Below are positions 1 through 10,884 of a DNA stretch of 64,000 nucleotides, piece by piece. A program made the translations under genes and the position numbers. The first letter of the stretch is position 1; each line of letters opens with the position of its first letter. The stretch is from Lachnospiraceae bacterium (GTDB taxonomy: Bacteria > Bacillota > Clostridia > Lachnospirales > Lachnospiraceae), in contig JAKSSD010000003.1 of the NCBI GenBank assembly GCA_024403275.1, positions 62,001 through 126,000 on the forward strand, in the 5' to 3' direction. The notes under the pieces are model-generated. The model was not told the origin of the DNA. It was given only the letters and a program-made list of their open reading frames with translations, and searched no databases.

Positions 1-1
1 G

Positions 2-253
2 CAAAATATAGAAGGATGTGTGGTGCTTTCAGTAAGCGAACATATAGATAAATATAAGGGCATGACAGTGAAAGATGTAGGAAGTAAGGAAGACAGCCTG
101 CAGATAGCTTCGAATCTTTATAAGGTTCTAAGAGAATGTGATGATGAAGGAGTTAAAATAATTCTTTCGGAAAGCTTTTCAAATCAGGGAATCGGAGCAG
201 CTGTTATGAACAGACTTATAAAGGCAGCAGGGCATCAGATTTTAGATGTATAA
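2..253 (+). CDS. sua5: Threonylcarbamoyl-AMP synthase, C-terminal fragment (5' end outside window)
   Basis: This is the last 83 codons of a gene that begins before the window; the frame is open from base 2. It resembles the C-terminal Sua5 domain of TsaC2/YwlC proteins, which follows the catalytic YrdC domain of the enzyme that makes threonylcarbamoyl-AMP for t6A37 modification of ANN-decoding tRNAs. The ending with NQGIGAAVMNRLIKAAG is typical of that domain. The order sua5-rpiB-upp-atp matches the Bacillus ywlC-ywlF-upp-atp neighbourhood, which supports the call. The catalytic YrdC part is not visible, so the assignment rests on the C-terminal domain and on synteny. Confidence 0.8.
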   Translation, partial: QNIEGCVVLSVSEHIDKYKGMTVKDVGSKEDSLQIASNLYKVLRECDDEGVKIILSESFSNQGIGAAVMNRLIKAAGHQILDV

Positions 254-270
254 AACAGGAGGATATATAA

Positions 271-705
271 ATGAAAATTTCAATTGCAAGCGATCATGGC
301 GGATACAAATTAAAAGAATTTGTAAAGGCTAAACTTATTAAAGAGGGTTATGAGGTAAAGGATTTCGGAACAAATAGCCTTGATTCATGTGATTATCCAG
401 ATTTTGGAAGACCAGCAGCGCAGGCAGTAGCTGATAAGGAAGTAGATTTTGGTATTCTTATTTGTACAACAGGTCTTGGAATGAGTATGGTAGCAAATAA
501 GATTAAGGGAATCCGTGCTTCTTTGTGTTCAGATACAGTTTCAGCATCACTTACAAGACAGCATAACAATGCAAATGTACTTGTTATGGGTGCAGGAATT
601 ATCGGAGAGAATCTTGCTGAAAGTATTGTTGATACATTCCTTAAGACTGAATTCAGCAATAACGAAAGACATCAGAGAAGAATCGATAAGATAGAAGAAT
701 TATAA
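271..705 (+). CDS. rpiB: Ribose-5-phosphate isomerase B
   Basis: RpiB interconverts ribose-5-phosphate and ribulose-5-phosphate in the non-oxidative pentose phosphate pathway in the cytoplasm. The 144-residue length is normal for the RpiB/LacAB family. Family residues are visible: the N-terminal SIASDHGG stretch with D8 and H9, the active-site Cys65 in [10 protein letters not shown] and the anion-binding glycines after it, and RQHNNANVL with His98. A GGAGG ribosome site lies about 8 bases before the ATG. It sits 17 bases after sua5 and 26 bases before upp and is probably cotranscribed with both. LacA/LacB galactose-6-phosphate isomerase subunits are homologous, but no lac genes are nearby. 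Confidence 0.93.
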   Translation: MKISIASDHGGYKLKEFVKAKLIKEGYEVKDFGTNSLDSCDYPDFGRPAAQAVADKEVDFGILICTTGLGMSMVANKIKGIRASLCSDTVSASLTRQHNNANVLVMGAGIIGENLAESIVDTFLKTEFSNNERHQRRIDKIEEL

Positions 706-731
706 TATTATTGTATGAGGAGGCAATTATT

Positions 732-1361
732 ATGGGAAAGGTATTGATTATGGATCATCCATTGATCCAGCACAAAATTGGTTATATCAGACGTGAGGAG
801 ACAGGTACTAAAGATTTTCGTCAGACTATCAGCGAAATCGCAATGCTTATCTGTTATGAAGCTACAAGAGATTTAAAGCTTGATGACGTTAAGATTAAAA
901 CACCAATTTGTGAAACAACAGTAAAAGAATTAAAGGGTAAGAAGATGGCAGTAGTTCCAATTCTTCGTGCAGGTCTTGGTATGGTTGATGGTATGCTCAC
1001 ACTCATTCCTGCTGCAAAGGTTGGACATATCGGTCTTTACCGTGATCCGGAAACACATGAGCCAGTAGAATATTACTGCAAGCTTCCACAGGACTGTGCA
1101 GAAAGAGAAATTTTTGTAGTTGATCCAATGCTTGCAACAGGTGGTTCAGCTTCTGCTGCAATCACAATGCTTAAGGAAAAAGGCTGCAAAAATATTCACT
1201 TTATGTGTATTATTGCTGCTCCAGAAGGAATCGAAAGACTTACTAAGGATCATCCAGATATTGATATATACGTTGGTGCATGTGATGAGAAATTAAATGA
1301 CCATGCGTATATTGTTCCAGGTCTTGGAGATGCAGGCGACAGAATTTTTGGTACAGAATAA
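732..1361 (+). CDS. upp: Uracil phosphoribosyltransferase
   Basis: Upp salvages uracil: uracil plus PRPP gives UMP and pyrophosphate. The protein has 209 residues from the ATG at 732, the usual family length. The PRPP loop [12 protein letters not shown] lies at about residues 129-140, and the uracil-binding [12 protein letters not shown] is near the C-terminus. The frame can be read from a TTG at 711, but a GAGGAGG ribosome site at about 717-723 points to 732. The dCMP deaminase gene follows directly, so two pyrimidine enzymes are adjacent. In Bacillus, upp also lies immediately upstream of the ATP synthase operon. Confidence 0.95.
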   Translation: MGKVLIMDHPLIQHKIGYIRREETGTKDFRQTISEIAMLICYEATRDLKLDDVKIKTPICETTVKELKGKKMAVVPILRAGLGMVDGMLTLIPAAKVGHIGLYRDPETHEPVEYYCKLPQDCAEREIFVVDPMLATGGSASAAITMLKEKGCKNIHFMCIIAAPEGIERLTKDHPDIDIYVGACDEKLNDHAYIVPGLGDAGDRIFGTE

Positions 1362-1387
1362 TCAGTATGGAGCAAACGGAGAAGAGT

Positions 1388-1870
1388 ATGGAAAAAAGAG
1401 ACGATTATATTTCATGGGATGAATATTTTACAGGAATAGCAATTCTTTCAGGAATGCGTTCAAAAGACCCTAATACACAGGTGGGAGCTTGTATCGTAGA
1501 CAAGAATAATAGAATTCTGTCGGTTGGTTATAACGGATTTCCTAACGGATGCGCTGATGATTTATTCCCATGGGCCAGAGAGGGAGATGTGCTTGATACA
1601 AAGTATGCATTTGTTGCACACAGTGAGTTAAATGCAATACTTAACTACCGTGGCGGAAACCTTGAAGGATCAAGAATTTATGTTTCTTTATTCCCATGTA
1701 ATGAATGTGCTAAAGCTATTATTCAGGCGGGAATCAAGGAAGTAGTCTATGATTCTGATAAGTATAATAATACACCAACCAATATTGCTGCTAAGAAAAT
1801 GTTTGCAGCAGCTGGAGTAAAGTGCATTCAGTATCAAAAGAGCGGAAGACGTATTACTATCGAAGTTTAA
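1388..1870 (+). CDS. comEB: dCMP deaminase family protein (ComEB-like)
   Basis: A zinc-dependent cytidine/deoxycytidylate deaminase-family protein, probably converting dCMP to dUMP as precursor for thymidylate synthesis. Zinc and catalytic residues are visible: HSE (His78, Glu80) and PCNEC (Cys104, Cys107). The start at 1388 is chosen because GGAGAAG (1378-1384) is well spaced before it; an in-frame ATG at 1367 has no clear ribosome site and would add seven residues. The gene follows upp by 26 bases and fits a pyrimidine salvage operon. A separate, shorter cytidine deaminase lies at 30 kb and has a different motif layout. Other deaminase substrates cannot be excluded. Confidence 0.85.
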   Translation: MEKRDDYISWDEYFTGIAILSGMRSKDPNTQVGACIVDKNNRILSVGYNGFPNGCADDLFPWAREGDVLDTKYAFVAHSELNAILNYRGGNLEGSRIYVSLFPCNECAKAIIQAGIKEVVYDSDKYNNTPTNIAAKKMFAAAGVKCIQYQKSGRRITIEV

Positions 1871-1874
1871 AAAT

Positions 1875-3077
1875 ATGAAAAAAATACTATCGAGATTGGC
1901 AGTGGCAGGAATAGTTTTTGTTCTCTTGTTTGGTTTGGATCCAATCAGACCAATGGCCACTGGGAATCTTTTGAATCAGATCAATCAAGCCGAGCAGGAA
2001 AAGGAAAATGTTGAGAAAGAAAAGCAACAGACTGAAGGCGAGAGAGATGAAAAGAAAAATGAATTACAACAGTTACAGTTCCAGCAGGGCACATTAAAGA
2101 ATCAGTTGGATTCTTTTAATTCTGAACTTGCAACTGCAAATAGTCAGTTAGAAGAAATACAGGCTAATATTTCTGATAAAAAAGAAGAAATTGCAGAGAA
2201 AGAAATAGAACTGGAAATTGCTAAGGAAAATGAGGCTATACAGTATGAGAATATGAAGAAACGTGTTCAAATGATGTATGAACAGCCTCAGAATGCTTAT
2301 CTTGAAATGCTTTTATCAAGTAAGGATTTTGCAACTTTTCTTAATGTGGCTGATTACATAATAATGATCTCAAATTATGACAAGGATATGATGGAGGATC
2401 ATAAAAAGGCTACCATCGAAGTAGAAGAAAAGAAAGCAGAGCTTGAGAGTCAGTTAGCAAGCTTAGATGAACTTGAAAAGAAGAACAAAGAAGAGCAAAG
2501 CAGAATCACACAGCTGATTAATACAACAAATACTTATGTTCAACAGTATGGAGCCCAGATATCAGATGCAAGCTCTGAACTTGCAGATATTGAGAGGGAG
2601 ATAGCTGAAAAGGAAGCTGAAATAGCAGCCAGAGAGGCAGATATTGAAGAACTTAAGAAAAAATACGAAGAAGAACTGAGAATGTCTCAACTTGCAGCAA
2701 ATTCTTCCAAGAGAGATATTTCAGAGATTCAGTTTCAGGATAATGACAGATATCTGTTAGCTAACTTAATCTATTGTGAGGCTGGTGGAGAACCATACGA
2801 AGGACAGCTGGCGGTTGGCGCGGTAGTAATGAACCGAGTAATGTCGAGCTGCTATCCAGACAGCGTTTATGGAGTTATTTATCAAAAAAGCCAGTTTTCT
2901 CCTGTGGCGAGTGGAAGATTAGCGCTTGCTCTAGCAGAAAACAGAGCAACACCATCATGTTACCAAGCAGCAGATGAAGCTATGTCAGGAACAACTAATG
3001 TAGGGAACTGTGTATATTTCAGAACTCCTATTCCTGGATTGAATGGAATGCAGATAGGAAATCACATTTTCTACTAA
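1875..3077 (+). CDS. Secreted coiled-coil protein with C-terminal SleB/CwlJ-type cell-wall hydrolase domain
   Basis: A 400-residue exported protein. A signal peptide (MKK, then a hydrophobic stretch to about residue 30) is followed by a long charged coiled coil at about 30-275, rich in Glu, Lys and Gln, like the regulatory coiled coils of PcsB/CwlO-type hydrolases. Residues about 288-400 form a Hydrolase_2 (SleB/CwlJ) domain with YCEAGGEPYEGQ, where Glu302 is the probable catalytic residue of the lytic-transglycosylase fold. Likely role: peptidoglycan remodelling in growth or division; in spore formers SleB acts in germination, but no spore genes lie near here. It starts 4 bases after the deaminase gene, with only a weak ribosome site. 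The domain pairing is noted as a finding. Confidence 0.82.
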   Translation: MKKILSRLAVAGIVFVLLFGLDPIRPMATGNLLNQINQAEQEKENVEKEKQQTEGERDEKKNELQQLQFQQGTLKNQLDSFNSELATANSQLEEIQANISDKKEEIAEKEIELEIAKENEAIQYENMKKRVQMMYEQPQNAYLEMLLSSKDFATFLNVADYIIMISNYDKDMMEDHKKATIEVEEKKAELESQLASLDELEKKNKEEQSRITQLINTTNTYVQQYGAQISDASSELADIEREIAEKEAEIAAREADIEELKKKYEEELRMSQLAANSSKRDISEIQFQDNDRYLLANLIYCEAGGEPYEGQLAVGAVVMNRVMSSCYPDSVYGVIYQKSQFSPVASGRLALALAENRATPSCYQAADEAMSGTTNVGNCVYFRTPIPGLNGMQIGNHIFY

Positions 3078-3079
3078 AA

Positions 3080-3559
3080 TTATTTAATATAAGAGTCGAT
3101 TATAGAGGTGTATTCGCTGAATTTGCCAGAATATACTGAAGAGAGTAAATCGTTGGCGCGCAAAAGGGCGAGATGAAGTAAATCATCGTTAAGAAGCTTA
3201 TCTTTGTGCGCCATTACTAATTCATCCATATCGAGGACCTTGACTCTTCCAAGAGGATCAACGGTTACGTCCAAAAGAAGATCAAGGGAGGTGTAAGAAT
3301 TCTCAGTGCTGTCATAAGAGTAATCTACAATGTCGCAGTACCACTTAAAAAGAGAACCGTCCTTCTTACAAAATTTGCTGATTTTAACGCCCTTATTAAG
3401 AAGATAGAGGGAATAACCATGGTCCATATCATTTCTTGGGTGTATGCAGTTCCATTTTGTGATGATTTTCTCGGAATCGGCGCAAAGAATTTTATCGGAA
3501 GTCAGTTTAATATTTTCATTTGGAATCAGTCTTTTACGATAAAGAATAATAGTGTCCAT
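3080..3559 (-). CDS. DUF402 domain protein
   Basis: A 159-residue cytoplasmic protein with the DUF402 (FomD-like) core: WYCDIVDY at about 69-76, then DLLLDVTVDPLGRVKVLD and a following DELVMAH. In FomD and relatives this fold coordinates metal and acts on phosphoanhydride or nucleotide-linked substrates; the substrate here is not predictable. It is transcribed against its neighbours, converging on the SleB-type hydrolase gene (2 bases between the stops) and diverging from the ATP synthase operon. A GGAGGT ribosome site (3567-3572 on the minus strand) precedes the start codon. Family assignment is fairly secure and function is open. Confidence 0.8.
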   Translation of the reverse strand: MDTIILYRKRLIPNENIKLTSDKILCADSEKIITKWNCIHPRNDMDHGYSLYLLNKGVKISKFCKKDGSLFKWYCDIVDYSYDSTENSYTSLDLLLDVTVDPLGRVKVLDMDELVMAHKDKLLNDDLLHLALLRANDLLSSVYSGKFSEYTSIIDSYIK

Positions 3560-3584
3560 GCGTGAAACCTCCGATAGAAAAAGA

Positions 3585-3614
3585 ATAATACAAAAAATAT
3601 GTACTATTTCTCAA
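3585..3614 (-). promoter_or_regulatory. Candidate promoter for the DUF402 gene
   Basis: Read on the minus strand there is TTGAGA (3614-3609), an 18-base spacer and TATTAT (3590-3585), about 25 bases before the start codon. It is a reasonable sigma-A-type match with a slightly long spacer. It is the only good match seen in this short divergent region. Confidence 0.45.
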
Positions 3615-3688
3615 AATATTACATTTAAAACATAAAAAAGTCAATGAAATCGATGCAAAAATCAATGCATTATATACCTTTTAATTTG

Positions 3689-3717
3689 TAGACAAAATGC
3701 TTGAAAATCTGTATAAT
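3689..3717 (+). promoter_or_regulatory. Sigma-A-type promoter of the ATP synthase operon
   Basis: TAGACA (3689-3694), a 17-base spacer and a perfect TATAAT (3712-3717). The start of transcription would be near 3724, giving a leader of about 30 bases before atpZ. It is the last good promoter before the run of ten closely spaced atp genes. Near-repeats ATCGATGCA and ATCAATGCA lie just upstream (about 3649-3669); their meaning is unknown. Confidence 0.75.
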
Positions 3718-3755
3718 AGAACAATATATATCTATTAATATGAGGAGGTATTTAT

Positions 3756-3965
3756 ATGTCAGGAATATTAAAAATACTTTCTTTTATTACTCAGATTGCA
3801 ATGGTTATGCTGATCTCGATTTTTGGATGTTTTTTCATCGGATATTTTTTGGACAGCAAACTAGGAACATCATTTCTGACAATTGTATTTTTCTTCATTG
3901 GAGCCATAGGCGGAATGACAGGAGTATACAAGCTTGTAAGAAGTACATTTAAGGATAATGATTAA
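3756..3965 (+). CDS. atpZ: AtpZ/AtpI-family small membrane protein of the ATP synthase operon
   Basis: A 69-residue protein with two hydrophobic helices (about 8-30 and 38-60) separated by a short polar loop with DSKLGTS, matching the ATPase_gene1/AtpZ family of small subunits at the start of bacterial atp operons. These proteins are thought to help c-ring assembly or divalent-cation supply to the ATP synthase; the exact role is unsettled. A GGAGG ribosome site is at about 3742-3746. The stop codon overlaps the next start by one base (TAATG), which suggests translational coupling with atpI. Confidence 0.8.
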   Translation: MSGILKILSFITQIAMVMLISIFGCFFIGYFLDSKLGTSFLTIVFFFIGAIGGMTGVYKLVRSTFKDND

Positions 3966-4423
3966 TGGAATATTTCAAACAGAGCCTTAGAGAATTGCAG
4001 ATTGGTGTAATCCTGTTTGGGATACTGAATATACTTATTGGAATGTGGTTTCCCAAGGAAATGCTTCCTTATGTGTTAGGTGGCATTTTAGGAACGGTAA
4101 CAGCTCTTGTTATGACAGATAGCATGGCTAGAAGTATTAACAAAGCGGTAGCAAATGAGGCCAAATCAGTAGGAATCCTTAAGTTTGGAGCGATTCTGAG
4201 ATTTACAATTGCGGCAGTGGTGTTAGTGGTTGCGTTTATGTCGCCATGGGTAAATGGTATTGCCACATTTATAGGAATATTTGTATTAAAGTTAGCGACC
4301 TACACGGCGCCGCTAATTCACAAGATAAATTTAAAGGTTAACCCTAATGCCTTGGAAACAGATGGTTCTGAGGATATGGAGGAGGTACAGGATGAGTCCA
4401 CAGTTGATGCTGGCGAGTGCTGA
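3965..4423 (+). CDS. atpI: ATP synthase subunit I
   Basis: A 152-residue membrane protein with about four hydrophobic segments (roughly 12-30, 34-52, 74-92 and 95-113) and a charged acidic C-terminal tail, typical of the ATP-synt_I family. AtpI acts as a c-ring assembly chaperone in several bacteria, notably those with sodium-type rotors. Its start overlaps the atpZ stop, and its last 32 bases overlap the start of atpB, so translation of the three genes is probably coupled. The family is poorly conserved in sequence, so the call leans on topology and position. Confidence 0.8.
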   Translation: MEYFKQSLRELQIGVILFGILNILIGMWFPKEMLPYVLGGILGTVTALVMTDSMARSINKAVANEAKSVGILKFGAILRFTIAAVVLVVAFMSPWVNGIATFIGIFVLKLATYTAPLIHKINLKVNPNALETDGSEDMEEVQDESTVDAGEC

Positions 4424-5165
4424 CAATATTGATTTTATGATTCATGGAATCTTTTCCTATGAAATCTTTGGTCAGACAGTATGGATTACAACTTCACATG
4501 TTTGTTTATTAATAGTGACTATTACATTGTTGATTTTCTTCTTTATTGGAGGACAGGTGTTTAAGCATGCTAAGGAGATTCCTGGCGGTTTGCAGTGCGC
4601 ACTTGAAATGATGGTGGAATTCTTAGATGGAATTACAGACAATGCAATGGGTAATAAGGGAAAGGGATTTAGAAATTACATTGGTGTTCTCTTTGTATTT
4701 ATTCTTTTCTCAAATATTTCAGGCCTTCTTGGTTTGAGACCACCAACAGCGGATTATGGTGTAACTCTTCCTCTTGGTTTAATTACATTCGTATTAATCA
4801 GAGCGAACGAGTTTAAATACAATAACCTTTGGGCTATTTGGAAGGATAAGTGTTCACCACTTCCACCATGGCTCCCAATTTGGTTACCAATCAATATCAT
4901 AAGTGACGTGGCAGTTCCAATTTCATTATCACTTCGTCTTTTTGCAAATATCCTTTCAGGACTTGTAATGATGACACTTGTGTATGGACTTCTTTCAAAG
5001 ATTGCTATTGGATGGCCAGCAGCACTTCATGTATACTTTGACCTTTTCTCAGGTGCGATTCAGACTTATGTATTCTGTATGTTGACAGTAACATATATCG
5101 GAAGTGCAATTGGAGACAACGAAGAATCTGTACTCAAGAGAATGTTAAAGAAGAAAAAAGCGTAA
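4392..5165 (+). CDS. atpB: ATP synthase Fo subunit a
   Basis: Subunit a forms the ion half-channels beside the c-ring. The protein has 257 residues with several transmembrane helices; the essential stator arginine is Arg182 in SLRLFANILSG, and the conserved SGAIQTYVFCMLTVTYIG helix follows. The start at 4392 is preceded by GGAGG at 4381-4385. The frame extends upstream to 4347, but that reading lacks a ribosome site and would lengthen the overlap with atpI. It lies between atpI and atpE, the standard order. Confidence 0.95.
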   Translation: MSPQLMLASADNIDFMIHGIFSYEIFGQTVWITTSHVCLLIVTITLLIFFFIGGQVFKHAKEIPGGLQCALEMMVEFLDGITDNAMGNKGKGFRNYIGVLFVFILFSNISGLLGLRPPTADYGVTLPLGLITFVLIRANEFKYNNLWAIWKDKCSPLPPWLPIWLPINIISDVAVPISLSLRLFANILSGLVMMTLVYGLLSKIAIGWPAALHVYFDLFSGAIQTYVFCMLTVTYIGSAIGDNEESVLKRMLKKKKA

Positions 5166-5199
5166 GTAATAAAAACAACATAAATAAAATATATTTTAG

Positions 5200-5469
<270 letters not shown>

Positions 5470-5506
5470 TTTATAAGGATAGATAGTAAGGAGGCAAAGC
5501 TTAAGT

Positions 5507-6022
5507 ATGGACAAATTGTTCCAACTGGATTTTGCGCTTTTGCATGATTCTGTACTTACACTTATTGCAGTGTTTGTACTTGCTCTTGGCGGATCATATT
5601 TATTCTTCAATCCAGCAAGAAAGTTTCTTGAAAAGAGAAAACAGAGTATTGCAGATGATATAAATGCAGCCAAGAAGGACAAAGAAGAAGCAGAAAGCTT
5701 GAAAATCGAGTACGAAGAAAAATTGAAGAATGTTGATGCTCAGGTGGAAGAGATTTTATCTGACGCCAGAAAGAAAGCTTTGGCTAACGAGAATAGAATT
5801 CTTGCTGATGCAAGAGAAGAAGCTGGAAAGATTATCGATAATGCCAACCGTGAAGCTAACCTTGAGAAACAGAAAGTTGTAAACGAGGTTAAAGAAGAAA
5901 TGGTTACAGTTGCATCTGCAATGGCAGGAAAGATTGTTGCTTCTTCACTTAATGCAGCAGATCAGAAACGTTTATTGGATGAAACCTTAAAGGAAATGGG
6001 TGAGGATACATGGCTAAGTTAG
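5507..6022 (+). CDS. atpF: ATP synthase Fo subunit b
   Basis: The peripheral stalk subunit, 171 residues: one N-terminal transmembrane helix (about 14-34) followed by a long charged alpha-helical region with KKDKEEAESLKIEYEEKL-type heptads, ending in a delta-binding segment. It dimerises and holds F1 still against the rotor. An AGGAGG site at 5490-5495 lies about 11 bases before the ATG. The last 13 bases overlap the atpH start, so the two stalk subunits are probably translationally coupled. Confidence 0.93.
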   Translation: MDKLFQLDFALLHDSVLTLIAVFVLALGGSYLFFNPARKFLEKRKQSIADDINAAKKDKEEAESLKIEYEEKLKNVDAQVEEILSDARKKALANENRILADAREEAGKIIDNANREANLEKQKVVNEVKEEMVTVASAMAGKIVASSLNAADQKRLLDETLKEMGEDTWLS

Positions 6023-6555
6023 CTGTAACGTCATATGGAGATGCTTTATTTCAGTTAGCAGTTGAATCTTCTAAATGTTCTCAGATGCTTGATGAGGTAA
6101 CTCAGTTAAAGCAGATTCTTGAAGCCAATCCGGAACTTGCTGATTTGATGGCAAATCCAAGGTTTTCAAAAGAAGAGCATCTGCAGGTTATTGAGAATGT
6201 TTTCAAGGGCAAGTTAAGCGAGGAGTTATATAATTTCCTTAACATTCTTGTTATGAAATCAAGATATGGTGAACTTGATAATATTCTTGAGTACTTCATA
6301 TCAAAAGTAAAAGAATATCAGGGAATTGGTCAGGCTCATGTTAAGACTGCCATTGAACTTGATGCTGAACAGAAAAAGCAGATCAAAGAAAAATTATTGT
6401 CAACAACAAAATATAACCTTATTGAGATAGAATATGAGGTTGATCCTTCCTTAATCGGGGGAATGGTTATCAGAATCAAAGACCGCGTTGTAGACAGTTC
6501 AGTAAAATCAAAGCTCGAAAGAATGAGCAGAGATTTACACAAGATTCAGATTTAA
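6010..6555 (+). CDS. atpH: ATP synthase F1 subunit delta
   Basis: Delta (OSCP homologue) joins the b stalk to the top of the F1 alpha subunits. The protein has 181 residues, the normal length, with the helical N-terminal domain (about 1-105) and the conserved C-terminal signature around IEYEVDPSLIGGMVIRI and the following DRVVDSSVKSKLERM. It begins inside the end of atpF and ends 27 bases before atpA. Confidence 0.93.
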   Translation: MAKLAVTSYGDALFQLAVESSKCSQMLDEVTQLKQILEANPELADLMANPRFSKEEHLQVIENVFKGKLSEELYNFLNILVMKSRYGELDNILEYFISKVKEYQGIGQAHVKTAIELDAEQKKQIKEKLLSTTKYNLIEIEYEVDPSLIGGMVIRIKDRVVDSSVKSKLERMSRDLHKIQI

Positions 6556-6582
6556 AATATTTAAGAAAGGTGCGACAGATCC

Positions 6583-8088
6583 ATGAATTTAAAACCAGAA
6601 GAAATCAGTTCTGTGATTAAGGATCAGATAAAGAGATACGCAGACCGTATGGAAGTATCAAATGTTGGTACTGTTATACAGGTTGCTGACGGTATCGCCA
6701 GAGTTCATGGCCTTGAAAATGCTATGCAGGGTGAACTTCTTGAGTTCCCAGGCGAAGTATACGGAATGGTTATGAACCTTGAAGAGGATAACGTAGGTGC
6801 CGTATTACTTGGAAATCAGCGTAATATCAACGAAGGTGATATTGTTAAGACTACAGGTCGTGTAGTTGAGGTTCCAGTAGGTGACGCTCTTACAGGTCGT
6901 GTTGTTAATGCCCTTGGACAGCCAATCGATGGCAAAGGACCACTTAATACAACAAAGTATCGTCAGATTGAGCGTGTTGCATCAGGTGTTATCACAAGAA
7001 AATCAGTTGATACACCTCTTCAGACAGGTATTAAGGCAATTGACTCAATGGTTCCAATCGGAAGAGGACAGCGTGAGTTGATTATCGGTGACCGTCAGAC
7101 AGGTAAGACTGCAATCGCAATTGACACTATCATTAATCAGAAGGGTCAGAACGTAAAATGTATTTATGTTGCTATCGGACAGAAGGCTTCAACAGTAGCA
7201 AATATTGTTAAGACACTTGAAGAGTTCGGAGCAATGGCATATACAACTGTAGTTGCTTCTACAGCTAGTGAACTCGCTCCACTTCAGTACATTGCACCAT
7301 ATTCAGGTTGTGCAATTGGTGAAGAGTGGATGGAAAACGGAGAAGATGTTCTTGTAATTTACGATGATTTGAGTAAGCATGCTACTGCATACCGTACACT
7401 CTCATTGTTACTCCGCAGACCACCAGGACGTGAGGCATATCCTGGCGACGTATTCTATTTACATTCAAGACTTCTCGAAAGAGCAGCAAGAATGTCAGAT
7501 GAATATGGCGGAGGATCATTAACTGCATTGCCTATTATTGAGACACAGGCTGGCGACGTTTCAGCATATATTCCTACAAATGTAATTTCTATTACAGATG
7601 GACAGATTTATCTTGAAACTGAAATGTTTAACGCAGGTTTTCGCCCTGCTGTAAATGCTGGTCTTTCAGTATCACGAGTAGGTGGTGCCGCTCAGATTAA
7701 GGCTATGAAAAAGATTGCTGCTCCTATCCGTGTAGAGCTTGCACAGTACAGAGAACTTGCAGCTTTCGCACAGTTCGGATCAGAACTTGATGCAGATACA
7801 AAGGAAAAGCTTGCTCAGGGTGAAAGAATTAAAGAGATTCTTAAGCAGCCACAGTACAAGCCAATGCCTGTTGAGTTTCAGATTATTATTATTTATGCTG
7901 CAACAAAGAAACTTTTACTTGATGTAGAGGTATCTGAAATCACAAGATTTGAAGATGAATTATTTGAATATATCAAGACAAACTGCCCTGAAATTCCAGA
8001 AGCTATTAAGACTGAAAAGGTAATTTCAGATGAGAATGAGCAGAAACTTCTTGCAGCTATTAATGATTTTAAGAAGGATTTTAGGTAA
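6583..8088 (+). CDS. atpA: ATP synthase F1 subunit alpha
   Basis: The non-catalytic nucleotide-binding subunit of the F1 hexamer, 501 residues. Order: N-terminal beta-barrel (to about 95), nucleotide-binding domain with Walker [10 protein letters not shown] at 169-177 and the ATP-synthase alpha/beta signature around [14 protein letters not shown], then the helical C-terminal domain. An AAGAAAGG ribosome site lies before the ATG. It is the longest gene of the operon and shows no disruption. Confidence 0.97.
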   Translation: MNLKPEEISSVIKDQIKRYADRMEVSNVGTVIQVADGIARVHGLENAMQGELLEFPGEVYGMVMNLEEDNVGAVLLGNQRNINEGDIVKTTGRVVEVPVGDALTGRVVNALGQPIDGKGPLNTTKYRQIERVASGVITRKSVDTPLQTGIKAIDSMVPIGRGQRELIIGDRQTGKTAIAIDTIINQKGQNVKCIYVAIGQKASTVANIVKTLEEFGAMAYTTVVASTASELAPLQYIAPYSGCAIGEEWMENGEDVLVIYDDLSKHATAYRTLSLLLRRPPGREAYPGDVFYLHSRLLERAARMSDEYGGGSLTALPIIETQAGDVSAYIPTNVISITDGQIYLETEMFNAGFRPAVNAGLSVSRVGGAAQIKAMKKIAAPIRVELAQYRELAAFAQFGSELDADTKEKLAQGERIKEILKQPQYKPMPVEFQIIIIYAATKKLLLDVEVSEITRFEDELFEYIKTNCPEIPEAIKTEKVISDENEQKLLAAINDFKKDFR

Positions 8089-8103
8089 AAGGAAGATTAG
8101 CCC

Positions 8104-10402
<2,299 letters not shown>

Positions 10403-10418
10403 ACTACGGAGCTGATTT

Positions 10419-10823
10419 ATGGAAGATTCAAATCTTTTTGACATTAAAATAGTTACCCCGGAAAGATTATTCTATGAGGGAAAGGCTTCAATGGTTGAGT
10501 TTAATACAACCGAAGGAGAGCTTGGAATTCTTAAGAATCATATTCCACTTACTGTAATAATAGAACCGGGAGTTCTCACCATTACAGGTGAGGAACAGCC
10601 TAAAAATGCTGCTCTTCATGCTGGGTTTGCAGTAATCGAACCTGATTGCGTAACTATAATGGCAGAGATAATAGAGTGGCCTACAGAAATTGATGCTTCA
10701 AGAGCCGAAGAGTCAATGAAGAGAGCCCAGGAAAGAATTGCGGCCAAGTCACCAGATACAGATTTGGACAGAGCATCAGTAGCTCTAAAAAAAGCAATTT
10801 GTAGATTGAATTCAATCAAGTAA
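10419..10823 (+). CDS. atpC: ATP synthase F1 subunit epsilon
   Basis: The small central-stalk subunit, 134 residues: N-terminal beta-sandwich with FDIKIVTPERLFYEGKASMV and GELGILKNHIPL, then a C-terminal helix-turn-helix (about 88-134) with the LDRASVALKKAICRLN helix that can inhibit hydrolysis. It is the last gene of the operon, 16 bases after atpD, and is followed by a strong intrinsic terminator. Confidence 0.94.
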   Translation: MEDSNLFDIKIVTPERLFYEGKASMVEFNTTEGELGILKNHIPLTVIIEPGVLTITGEEQPKNAALHAGFAVIEPDCVTIMAEIIEWPTEIDASRAEESMKRAQERIAAKSPDTDLDRASVALKKAICRLNSIK

Positions 10824-10830
10824 TGAAATT

Positions 10831-10860
10831 AGGTCTGTAACGGTAAGTTGCAGACCTTTT
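10831..10860 (+). terminator. Intrinsic terminator of the ATP synthase operon
   Basis: Stem AGGTCTG (10831-10837) pairs with CAGACCT (10851-10857) and extends inward by one G-U and two A-U pairs; the loop is about 7 bases. A TTTT tract follows and a second TTTT lies shortly after. It starts 7 bases after the atpC stop. Confidence 0.85.
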
Positions 10861-10884
10861 AATCGTTTTAGGAAAGGAGGCAAA

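Noticed and set aside
3701..3952. An 83-codon frame overlapping the start of atpZ
   Set aside because: It begins inside the atp promoter and runs out of frame through atpZ, which has a proper ribosome site and a clear family match.
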